Shown here: one piece after another, positions 26,212 through 34,431 of the stretch
How positions within the stretch are numbered: position 1 is the first letter of the stretch
Layout of the letters: the number at the start of each line of letters is the position of its first letter
From: DATKHR01 sp036557365
GTDB lineage: Bacteria > Acidobacteriota > Vicinamibacteria > Vicinamibacterales > CAVVIG01
Assembly: GCA_036557365.1 (NCBI GenBank)
Contig: DATBHR010000083.1
Location: 1-64,000 of the forward strand
DNA: 64,000 nt
Direction of reading: 5' to 3'
The notes under the pieces: model-generated
Databases searched by the model: none
Told to the model about the DNA's origin: nothing
The model's input: the letters and a program-made list of their open reading frames with translations, nothing else
Position numbers and translations under genes: made by a program

Positions 26212-28467
26212 CTATCGTCTCCACGGTTTCTGGATTCGTGGAGGAAAACACGGACGGAAATCACCGCCGGAAATGGTGAGGTTGGGATTGTAGTAGGGAT
26301 CGTTCGCAACCGCACCTTCCCAACGACTTCTCAAATTCGCGGATTCTTTCTCGAAGAGCTCTCGACGGTCGCGGCCTGACGGCAATCCCAGCGAAGCAGA
26401 CTCGTGATGAAAGAGCTCGGCATGTGGCGTCCACACGACTGAGTATCCGGCCGCGTGAAGCCGCAGCCCTAGATCGACATCGTTGAACGCGACTCTGAAG
26501 TTCGTTTCATCGAATCCGCCAACCGCGAGGAACACCTCGCGTTGCATCAGCATGCAGCCTGCGGACACAGCCGAGTACTGCTGTGTGCATACCGCACGGC
26601 CGAAGTAGCCGGGTGTGTTCCGGGGAAACCGGGCATGCGGATGACCCGCGAGGCCGCCGAGACCGACGATGATGCCCGCATGCTGGATCGTCTCGTCGGG
26701 GTAATACAGCTTGGCACCGACAGCTCCGACGCCCGGACGCAATGCGTGACTGACCATCTCGGTCAGCCAGCCGGGTGAAATCACTTCGATGTCGTTGTTG
26801 ACGAAACCGATCAGCGGCGTGTTCACCTGCGGCTGGCGAACTGCCCAGTTGTTCAACGCCGCAAACGAAAACGGCGCCGCGTACTCGAGCACGCAGACGC
26901 TCGCCAGCTGCGAGACGTGCGACAGGTACTGCTTCGTCTCTTCGAGCTCGCTCCCGTTGTCGACGATGACGATCTGGAAGTTCGGATAGGCGGTCTTCGT
27001 CCTGATTGAGTCGACCGCAGTCTTCAGGAGATCGACCTTGTCCCTCGTCGGAATGATGAGACTGACGAGCGGAGGTTCAGCCGGCAATGGCCACTTCACG
27101 CGGTAGTAGCCTTCGTGAGCATCACGGGAGACCGTTGCACCGGCCTCGATGCGATCGAGGTGTTGCTGTATGGCTTTCGCTGCGGCCTCGTACGGATACG
27201 TCTTCTCCGTCGTCTTCAACGCGACCGACCCCTCTATCGCCCGCCAGTGATAGAGGACGAACGGCAGGTGCTTGATGCGTTCGGGTCTGGTTCGCTCGCT
27301 GAAACGAAGCAGCAGGTCATAGTCCTGACTGCCATCGAACCCGGTTCTGAGTCCGCCGATCTCGCGGAGAAGACTGCGCCGAAAGGCGCTCAAGTGCACC
27401 ACGGCGTTCTGGGAAAGCATCAGATCGTAGTTCCAGTCGCTTTTGAACCAGGGATCGAACCTCTTTCCCTTCGCGTCGATCTTGTCCTCGTCGCTGAACA
27501 GAAGATCGAGCGCACGGTTTTCGTTCAACGCCTCCGCGATCATGTACAACGCGTGCGGCGCGAGCTCGTCGTCGTGGTCGAGCAGCGCGACGAACTCGCC
27601 TGATGCCAACTCCAGCGCCGAATTGGTCGCGGCCGCGATATGCCCGCGGCTCTCGCGCCGTACAAACTTGATGCGCTGGTCCTTCGCCGCATATCGTTCG
27701 CAAATGGTTCGTACGCTGTCGTCGGACGACGCATCGTCCGCGAGACAGAGCTCCCAGCGCGGGTAGACCTGTCCAAGCACCGAATCGAGGCATTGGCGAA
27801 GAATGCGCTCGGGGGTGTTGAACACGGGTACTGCGACGGAGATGAGCGGTCGATAATCGAACGCGTCGATGCGTGCTCTGATCGCCTGCACATCGGCCGC
27901 GCTCAACGTGTCGTACATGCGAACCCACCCGTCGTAGTCCTCCGACGACGACTCGAACGCACGCTCTCTCAGAAGGTGACGAATCGCCGCCCGAGCACCG
28001 GATTGGCCTGCAATACGACGCGCGGCCGACAAATAGGCTGGAACCAGCGAAGGATTGGCGGCCATACGACGCAGCACGGGCTGGACCAGCCTCGACGCGG
28101 CCCGCACGCGTCCGATTGGTTGAAGGCTGATGGAGTTCAACTGAAAGCGGCCGGGCGCACTCATCGGGTCTAAACGCAGCGCGTGAACGACGTCGGGCAA
28201 GCGGAGGGTCATGCCTCCCGCGCAGGCTTCCAGGATCGACAAGTGGCGAGTGTTCGACTGCGAGAAACCTGATCCATCGTCGATGTACAGGATGGGCGCC
28301 AGAGCGTCTCCGTCGCTCCTGGCATCAAAGCGGACGATGCACCAGCCCGATGGACACCGCCCATGCCGTGGCCGAACCAGGAAATACGGATCGGAACCGG
28401 TGGAGATCCACCACCCGTCCTCGGATCTGAGATCGTTGGCCGGAACAAGATCGAGCGTGTGGTTCAT
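26212..28467 (-). CDS. Tandem family 2 glycosyltransferase (two GT2 domains)
   Basis: 751 residues. The first ~200 residues are a non-catalytic N-terminal region. GT2 domain one (about 205-440) has LISVAVPVFNTP, LCLADDASSDDSV, FVALLDHDDELAPHAL and YDLLLRF. GT2 domain two (about 470-720) has VSLIIPTRDKVDLL, IVIVDNGSELEETK, IGFVNNDIEVISPGWL, AGCMLMQREVF and GGFDETNFRVAFNDVDLGLRLH. This bipartite form is typical of enzymes that extend O-antigen or capsule chains with two different linkages. It starts 15 bases downstream of the MT-GT2-GT4 gene and is surely co-transcribed with it. Confidence 0.85.
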   Translation of the reverse strand: MNHTLDLVPANDLRSEDGWWISTGSDPYFLVRPRHGRCPSGWCIVRFDARSDGDALAPILYIDDGSGFSQSNTRHLSILEACAGGMTLRLPDVVHALRLDPMSAPGRFQLNSISLQPIGRVRAASRLVQPVLRRMAANPSLVPAYLSAARRIAGQSGARAAIRHLLRERAFESSSEDYDGWVRMYDTLSAADVQAIRARIDAFDYRPLISVAVPVFNTPERILRQCLDSVLGQVYPRWELCLADDASSDDSVRTICERYAAKDQRIKFVRRESRGHIAAATNSALELASGEFVALLDHDDELAPHALYMIAEALNENRALDLLFSDEDKIDAKGKRFDPWFKSDWNYDLMLSQNAVVHLSAFRRSLLREIGGLRTGFDGSQDYDLLLRFSERTRPERIKHLPFVLYHWRAIEGSVALKTTEKTYPYEAAAKAIQQHLDRIEAGATVSRDAHEGYYRVKWPLPAEPPLVSLIIPTRDKVDLLKTAVDSIRTKTAYPNFQIVIVDNGSELEETKQYLSHVSQLASVCVLEYAAPFSFAALNNWAVRQPQVNTPLIGFVNNDIEVISPGWLTEMVSHALRPGVGAVGAKLYYPDETIQHAGIIVGLGGLAGHPHARFPRNTPGYFGRAVCTQQYSAVSAGCMLMQREVFLAVGGFDETNFRVAFNDVDLGLRLHAAGYSVVWTPHAELFHHESASLGLPSGRDRRELFEKESANLRSRWEGAVANDPYYNPNLTISGGDFRPCFPPRIQKPWRR

Positions 28468-28482
28468 TGTTCCGGGAATCGA

Positions 28483-31400
28483 TTAGCTGATCGCGACAGA
28501 ATTTCTTCGATTCGGAATGGCGTCGAGAATCTGCCTCACGCCATCGCGAAACTTGTTGGGCGAGCAGTCCTGCCGGCAACGTTCGATCGCGGATTCACGA
28601 AGGGACTCCCAAAGGCGCTTGTCCCGGTAGACGCGAATGCAGGCGTCCGCAAAACGATCAGCTTCAGAGGCCGCCAGGAGATCGCGATCCGTTTGCCATC
28701 CGGCCTGACGTGCGACCAGCTCGGTCGCCACGACCGGTACGCCCAGCGACGCCGCCTGATAGACCTTGAGTGGAATGCCCGCCGCGAATCGTGTGGGTGC
28801 GATCATCACTCTTGCTTTCTCGAACCACGGCCTCAGATCGTCCCGCATCCCCACGAGGTCGTAGGCGTCGCCATTGAGAGCCTCCACCGTGGCCGCCCGG
28901 TTCAATCCGACGACCGTCGGCCGGATGTGCGCCCCCAGCTCACGGCGAAGCTGCGGCAACACGCGTTCCGCGAACCATCGCAGCGAGTCGGCGTTGGGAG
29001 AATCGTCGCTCTGAATCGCGCCGAGAAAGATGAAGCCCTCTCGTTCCTCAAACGGCGTTGTCGTCGGATCGACATCAATAGCGTGACCCAACAAGAATGT
29101 GCGGGCAACGCCGCATTCCTGAAACACGCGACTCTCGATCGGTGAGACCGAGATCACTGCGTCCGCCGCCTCCGTCAATCGAATCTCGCTGGCGACGAGC
29201 TGCCCGATGTTCGCCGACGAGATGTCCTTTCCGTTGATCTGATCCTGCAGGCGACTTCGGCGCGAGAAAATCGCCTCGGCATCGTACGCGACGAATGCGC
29301 CGTCGATCGGCCTGCGATCGGCCCCGACGGCCGACACGAACGCGTGCATGTTATGAGGACGGCAGACGACAATCCCGTCGTAATAGCCGGGCCGCTGATA
29401 CAGAAATCCGGCAAGAGCATCTCTCGAACCGCCGAGCATCACCTCGACCGAAGGATCCAGCGATCGGCGGACGTCAGGCCACTCTTCATGTGGTCCGAGG
29501 GTCGGATAGAAAGTAACGTCGGCGCCTGCGGCCAGCAGCTCCTGGACCATCAGCTTGGTTCGTGGGTAGCCGGTTCCGAGCTCTGCATGGGGCACACGAT
29601 CTTCAACCACCAGGACGCGCTTTGCCTCGGACCGAGGGCTTCGGGCAGACATTGTGTGTTGAGGTGAGTAGGACGCTTTGCCGCTCAGCCATTCCGCGTG
29701 TCGCTCTTGGAAGATGTGGTGATTGCGCTGTTGTAGTTCAAGAGCGGGGCCCGCAGAAGCAGATCCGAATTCGTAGTGCCTCACCACCACGTCGGGATCG
29801 AACACAATCCTCAACCCGGAAGCCCAGAGACGAACACAGTAGTCGACCTCTTCATAGTATGCGGGAACATAGCGCTCGTCGAAACCGCCGAATCGCTCGA
29901 AAACCGCGCGCGGCGTCATGATGCACGCGGCGGAGCAGTAATCGACTTCACGGCGGTACATGAACTCAGGCGCAGTCGGCTCGCCGCCGCGGCCATATCC
30001 CGAGCACGTACCATCGCTCCAGATGATCGAGCCGGCTTCCTGAAGCGTGCCGTCGGGCAGGATGATTCGACCGCCGACGCCGCCAACGGTTTCGTCGGAA
30101 TCGAGAATTCTGACAGCGGCTTCGACGGCGCCCGGGAGCAACTGCGCGTCGTTATTCAAGAGCAGAAGGTGCCGACCAGTCGCTTCGCGCGCGGCGCGAT
30201 TCACTCCGCGAAGAAAATGGAGGTTTTCCGAAAGCCGCAGGATCTTGGCGCCCGACACGCGGCTGAGGAGCTCAGCGGTCAGGTCGGTCGAGTTGTTGTC
30301 GAGGACGATCACTTCGACTGCCACGTTGCTGCCGGTGAGACACTCTTCGATGGACGCCAGGCAGCCGAAGGTCAGCTCCGCCTGATTGTGGAGTATTAGG
30401 AGAATCGAAACATCCGCTCGGTCGCCCGAGGGCAGCCTCAGCGTCTGCGGCGACGCGAGAAAGGCTTGGAGACGGGACCGGAACTGGGCGCGTATCGCCG
30501 CCTTGCTGTCCGTTTCCACGTTCGGATCTGAGACCGTTTCGCCGACGCTCGATCCTTCCATGGCGGCCGAGGTCGAACCATCATTCCGGCGGCGCCAACG
30601 CTCGCGCAATCGCTGCGAGGCTACAGAGAGTCGCCTGATTGGGGACGTCACTCGCCACGACGTGGACCGCTCATAGACGGCCGCCAGATGGAGTCGAGCC
30701 GCGGCTTCCTCTGCCTTGATCAGCCGAATCTGGCGCTCGAGCTCGTCCGCCCGTCTTTGATCCGTCAGGTGTTGGCGAGCCGCGGCCTCCTGATTCTCGC
30801 GAAGCAACGCGGTCTGCGTCTGAATCATCTCCTCGCGTTCCAGGAGCCGGCCTTTCTGAACCTGCAGCGCTTCATCCCGCTGCGCGATCAAACCACGGAG
30901 TACTCGAATCTCGTCGTCCTCTCCCCGTACGACGTTGCCAAAATTTTCGAGCGCCTCATCGCGCTCGACCAGCGTCTGGTCTTTCGAGGCGAGAACTCGG
31001 CGGAGTCCATCGGCTTCGGTCTCCAGCTTCTCGAACCGGATTCGTGTCAGAAAGCCGTCCGCTCGCAGCGCGAAGAGACGGCAGATGACGGCTCTCAGCG
31101 TGGGGTCGAGGCCCAACTCGAACAGCTGCTTGAGCGGCTCCGGCTGACGTGTCCCTACGCCGAGGATACCCAGGCCGTGTGAATGATCGAATTCAAATGA
31201 GGGATACCTGCTGGCAAGCTCCGCCCACAACTTCCATACGCCAAACCCGTTCTGACGAACGTTGGTGTCGTGAAAGATGACTACGCCTTTCTCCGATAGC
31301 GTGGACTGCCAGGTTTCGAAATCGTGCTTTACAGCCTCGTAGGTATGGAGCCCGTCGATGTGCAACAGATCGATGGAGTCATCGGCGAAGTACGGGCGGG

Positions 31401-31794
31401 CCTCCTCGAACGTGCTGCGCACGAGCGTCGAGAACTGACCGTAGTGCCTGCCATTGAATGCGTTGAGATCAGCAAAGACCTCCTCGCCGTAAAAGCCGGC
31501 GTGGTCGTCGCCTTTCCACGTATCCACCGCGTATGCGCGACACGCGAGACCTGATTCGACAATGCCCTGGCAAAACGCGCCGTACGAGTTTCCGCTCTGC
31601 GTGCCCAACTCGACAAAGAGTGCCGGCTTGACCGTCTTCGCCAGCCAGAAGGCGGCGCAGATATGACCTTCCCACGCGTAGGGATAGACCAGCCGCGTCG
31701 GCTCACGGAACAGCTCGTCGCCAATTTCCAGAGCTTCGATCACCTTCACGATCTCTTGGTTCGAATGAGTCGTCACGGGCTTGTCGGGCTCCAA
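28483..31794 (-). CDS. Four-module protein: methyltransferase, coiled coil, GT2, GT4
   Basis: 1103 residues. Module 1 (about 40-215) is a Methyltransf_24-type domain: LFVELGTQSGNSYGAFC, AYAVDTWKGDDHAGFYG, IDLLHIDGLHTYEAVKHDF, VVIFHDTNV. Module 2 (about 255-375) is a long charged coiled coil. Module 3 (about 465-690) is a GT2: ILLILHNQAELTFGCL, VIVLDNNSTDLTAEL, LLLLNNDAQLLPGAV, FGGFDERYVPAYYEEVDYC. Module 4 (about 740-1090) is a GT1/GT4 Rossmann glycosyltransferase: GFIFLGAIQSDDSPN, MIAPTRFAAGIPLKVYQAASLGVPVV. It can plausibly add two sugars and one methyl group. The coiled coil may set the distance between modules or fix it to partners. It begins 61 bases from the divergent methyltransferase gene. 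Confidence 0.85.
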   Translation of the reverse strand: MEPDKPVTTHSNQEIVKVIEALEIGDELFREPTRLVYPYAWEGHICAAFWLAKTVKPALFVELGTQSGNSYGAFCQGIVESGLACRAYAVDTWKGDDHAGFYGEEVFADLNAFNGRHYGQFSTLVRSTFEEARPYFADDSIDLLHIDGLHTYEAVKHDFETWQSTLSEKGVVIFHDTNVRQNGFGVWKLWAELASRYPSFEFDHSHGLGILGVGTRQPEPLKQLFELGLDPTLRAVICRLFALRADGFLTRIRFEKLETEADGLRRVLASKDQTLVERDEALENFGNVVRGEDDEIRVLRGLIAQRDEALQVQKGRLLEREEMIQTQTALLRENQEAAARQHLTDQRRADELERQIRLIKAEEAAARLHLAAVYERSTSWRVTSPIRRLSVASQRLRERWRRRNDGSTSAAMEGSSVGETVSDPNVETDSKAAIRAQFRSRLQAFLASPQTLRLPSGDRADVSILLILHNQAELTFGCLASIEECLTGSNVAVEVIVLDNNSTDLTAELLSRVSGAKILRLSENLHFLRGVNRAAREATGRHLLLLNNDAQLLPGAVEAAVRILDSDETVGGVGGRIILPDGTLQEAGSIIWSDGTCSGYGRGGEPTAPEFMYRREVDYCSAACIMTPRAVFERFGGFDERYVPAYYEEVDYCVRLWASGLRIVFDPDVVVRHYEFGSASAGPALELQQRNHHIFQERHAEWLSGKASYSPQHTMSARSPRSEAKRVLVVEDRVPHAELGTGYPRTKLMVQELLAAGADVTFYPTLGPHEEWPDVRRSLDPSVEVMLGGSRDALAGFLYQRPGYYDGIVVCRPHNMHAFVSAVGADRRPIDGAFVAYDAEAIFSRRSRLQDQINGKDISSANIGQLVASEIRLTEAADAVISVSPIESRVFQECGVARTFLLGHAIDVDPTTTPFEEREGFIFLGAIQSDDSPNADSLRWFAERVLPQLRRELGAHIRPTVVGLNRAATVEALNGDAYDLVGMRDDLRPWFEKARVMIAPTRFAAGIPLKVYQAASLGVPVVATELVARQAGWQTDRDLLAASEADRFADACIRVYRDKRLWESLRESAIERCRQDCSPNKFRDGVRQILDAIPNRRNSVAIS

Positions 31795-31855
31795 TCCTCG
31801 AAAACCACGATTTCAGCAGGGAAATACGCGCCGACTAATCTATCATCGCGATGAT

Positions 31856-32629
31856 ATGACCGTCGATTCCCGCGGCGCCTTCACCGCACACAACATTCGG
31901 CTGGATGACGGAACGATGACCAAGCCCGACGCAGGAGGCCTTCTTGCGGACGGTTCCTGGTGTCGTTCGGTGAAACGGCTCCTTCGGACTCTCTATCCCG
32001 GTGGCCTGCAGGGAAAGCGCATCGTCGACCTCGGCTGCCTGGAAGGCGGATACACGGTCGAGTTCGCCCGCATGGGAATGGATGCTGTGGGGCTCGAAGT
32101 CAGGCCGAACAACTTTGCCAACTGTCGCTATGTCAAGGAACGAACATCGCTGCCGAACCTCTCATTCATCAACGACGATGCGTGGAACGTCGGAAAGTAC
32201 GGGGTGTTCGACGTCGTTTTCTGTTGCGGCCTGCTCTATCACCTCGATCGACCGGTGTCCTTCGTCCGAATGCTGTCAGGGCTCTGCCGCAAGGCGCTGA
32301 TCGTGAATACGCATTTCGCAACGGACCAGAAGAGCACCATTTACAATCTCGGCGACCTGACAGAACACGAGGGTGTGAGCGGACGCTGGTTCTTCGAGTA
32401 CGACCCGGGACTGGACGCGAAGACGGTCACCGACCTGAAGTGGGCATCATGGTCTAATGCCAAATCGTTCTGGATTCGGCGCGAGCACATCGCCAACGTG
32501 CTCCGGGAAGCGGGTTTCCAATCGATCTTCGAGCAGTTCGATTTCATGGAAGGGAACCTTGCCCATGAGCTGATCGAAGGCACCTATGCCGTGCACCATC
32601 GAGGGATGTTCGTCGGAATAAAGGAATGA
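31856..32629 (+). CDS. SAM methyltransferase (CmoB/DUF1698-like)
   Basis: 257 residues from ATG 31856; the in-frame 31781 start would enter the divergent gene. Motifs: KRIVDLGCLEGGYTVEFARMG, AVGLEVRPNNFANC, NDDAWNVGKYGVFDVVFCCG-LLYHLDRP and a C-terminal WIRREHIANVLREAGF. The GCLEGG form and LLYHL step resemble the CmoB-like methyltransferases seen in glycan loci. A TATCAT -10-like box ends nine bases upstream, suggesting a very short leader. It is convergent with the next operon, with five bases between stops. Substrate unknown. Confidence 0.75.
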   Translation: MTVDSRGAFTAHNIRLDDGTMTKPDAGGLLADGSWCRSVKRLLRTLYPGGLQGKRIVDLGCLEGGYTVEFARMGMDAVGLEVRPNNFANCRYVKERTSLPNLSFINDDAWNVGKYGVFDVVFCCGLLYHLDRPVSFVRMLSGLCRKALIVNTHFATDQKSTIYNLGDLTEHEGVSGRWFFEYDPGLDAKTVTDLKWASWSNAKSFWIRREHIANVLREAGFQSIFEQFDFMEGNLAHELIEGTYAVHHRGMFVGIKE

Positions 32630-32634
32630 CTCAT

Positions 32635-33405
32635 TCACGCGTTCTTGCGAATCGCGGCCATCACTGACGAACCCACAGGCGGACGCTTGAGAACCGCACA
32701 TTCGAAGGCCATCGCGCCTTTGAGGACCGAATGTGCCAACGCCGAAGGCGGCTTGAAACCGGTCCGAATCGCGCGCGCCTCGTCGGTCTGCCGGCGCAAC
32801 ACGAGCTTTCGCAACCAGAGCAACGGCACCATACTGAAGCCCCAGTACGTCTGATCGAGCACGGTGGCGTTCTGGGAGGCGAACTCACCAGCCAGCGTTC
32901 GCCGTGTATAACGGCGAAAGTGACCTGCCATCGTGTCGTACACACCGTACAGCGTCATCAAGGCCGGTACGTTGACGAGCAGCACGCCACCCGGCTTCAG
33001 GTGAAAGAGCGCGGCTTCGAGAAAAGGCTGCGTCGCCTCGATGTGCTCTATGACATCGAACAGAATCGCGACGTCATACCTGTCGCGAAACTCCTGGCGC
33101 TTTTCCAGGATGTCGTAGTACAGGATTCGCCCGCCGCCGACGTCGCAGCGAGAAAGAGCGTCCATGTTCAGGTCGGCACCGTCGCACGACCAGCGCGTCG
33201 TGCGCCGGAACTGCCGGCTCGTGATTCCCGTGCCACATCCGATGTCGAGAACTCTCAATGCTCGATCGACCGGGAGTCCGATCCGGCGAACCAGCAAGCC
33301 GGCTATTCGTGCGCGCCACTCGAACCAGAAGTGTTCCTCCGAGTTCGCATCGTACCATTCGTCTGGAAACGAAATCGGTTGAAGGTCAGTCAGAAACTCA
33401 ATCAC
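32635..33405 (-). CDS. Class I SAM methyltransferase
   Basis: 256 residues from GTG 33405, which overlaps the upstream gene's TGA as GTGA, the usual coupling overlap; the open frame continues upstream but only as a shadow of that gene. Motifs: RALRVLDIGCGTGITSRQFR, CDGADLNMDALSRC, VAILFDVIEHIEATQPFLEA, HLKPGGVLLVNVPAL and MAGHFRRYTRRTL. These are typical of Methyltransf_23/11 enzymes next to GtrB-type glycosyltransferases. It is the last gene of a four-gene minus-strand operon beginning at 37796 and may methylate the lipid-linked sugar or glycan made there. Confidence 0.8.
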   Translation of the reverse strand: MIEFLTDLQPISFPDEWYDANSEEHFWFEWRARIAGLLVRRIGLPVDRALRVLDIGCGTGITSRQFRRTTRWSCDGADLNMDALSRCDVGGGRILYYDILEKRQEFRDRYDVAILFDVIEHIEATQPFLEAALFHLKPGGVLLVNVPALMTLYGVYDTMAGHFRRYTRRTLAGEFASQNATVLDQTYWGFSMVPLLWLRKLVLRRQTDEARAIRTGFKPPSALAHSVLKGAMAFECAVLKRPPVGSSVMAAIRKNA

Positions 33406-34397
33406 GCGCGGCGGCCTTCCTGACTCTCTTCGAGAGAGGGCACCTGCTCCATGATGATGTAGGCGGGCCTTCCCTTGACCTCGAGGTACAAACGCCCCAG
33501 ATACGCGCTGAAAACGTAGAGGCACAGCATGGTCAGCGCGTGACCGCTGGCAATTAGAAGGCTGATCAACAAGAAAGGCATCGAGATCGCGCTTTGGCCC
33601 TGGCCGGCGAGCATCAGGATGAACAGCAGCGTCAATCCAGCCGCAACCAGACCGAACAGAAAGCTGGACAACTGCGCGATCTTCAGCGGTCTGATGCTGG
33701 CAGCCGCAATGCCATCGGTCGCGAGGCGGTACAGCTTGGCCGCCGTGTACTTCGAGCTTCCAGCCTGTCGACCTGGCCGATCGTACTCGACGCCGATCTG
33801 GCGAAAGCCGACCCACGCCCGAAGAATACGTGGATATCGCAGGCGCTCCGGCAAATCTCGAAGGGCGACGATCACGCGCCGATTCATGAGGCAGAAATCG
33901 CCACTGTCCAGAGGAATCTTCACATCGGACAGAAACGCGACCAACCGGTAGAACACCCAGTAACCCGCTCGCTTCACGAAATTTTCCTGGCGTCGTCGCC
34001 GCTGCCCATACACGACGTCATAGCCGTCTCGAGTCCGGTCGATCATCTCGAGCACAACGGCCGGTGGATCCTGGAGGTCGGCATCGAGAACGGCCACGAG
34101 ATCAGCCGTGGCGTGATCGAGACCGGCAGAAATGGCATTCGCGTGACCGAAGTTTCTGGACAATCGAAACAGCGCCGCCGACGCGCCGGCGCGAATCCGT
34201 TCAGAAACCATCCTGGCCGTCTGATCGGAACTTCCGTCGTCCACGAAGAGATAGCGGACGCTGGCGATCTGGCGTGGCGTCAGGTTCTCCGCGCAGAATG
34301 TCTCGTCCAGAGTCTGGAACAGCAGGTCGACGATATCGGCCTCGTTGTACAAAGGGATGACGAGATCGAGTGTCAACGCGCTGGCCGGAATAGACAT
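33402..34397 (-). CDS. GtrB/ArnC-like polyprenyl-phosphate glycosyltransferase
   Basis: 331 residues. GT2 catalytic part: LDLVIPLYNEADIV, RYLFVDDGSSDQTARM, FGHANAISAGLDHA, VAVLDADLQDPPAVV (DxD), GDFCLMNRRVI and the GSSKYTAAKLYRLA motif. Two hydrophobic helices follow (about 235-257 and 268-291). This is the standard GtrB/ArnC/DPMS-III layout: an inner-membrane enzyme making undecaprenyl-phosphate sugar on the cytoplasmic face, to be flipped and used by a GT-C enzyme. The upstream gene of the operon encodes such a polytopic protein, a good functional pair. Its stop overlaps the start of the methyltransferase gene. Confidence 0.88.
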   Translation of the reverse strand: MSIPASALTLDLVIPLYNEADIVDLLFQTLDETFCAENLTPRQIASVRYLFVDDGSSDQTARMVSERIRAGASAALFRLSRNFGHANAISAGLDHATADLVAVLDADLQDPPAVVLEMIDRTRDGYDVVYGQRRRRQENFVKRAGYWVFYRLVAFLSDVKIPLDSGDFCLMNRRVIVALRDLPERLRYPRILRAWVGFRQIGVEYDRPGRQAGSSKYTAAKLYRLATDGIAAASIRPLKIAQLSSFLFGLVAAGLTLLFILMLAGQGQSAISMPFLLISLLIASGHALTMLCLYVFSAYLGRLYLEVKGRPAYIIMEQVPSLEESQEGRRA

Positions 34398-34431
34398 CTG
34401 TGTGAACGTTTGAATCAGCTCCGCGACCTCG

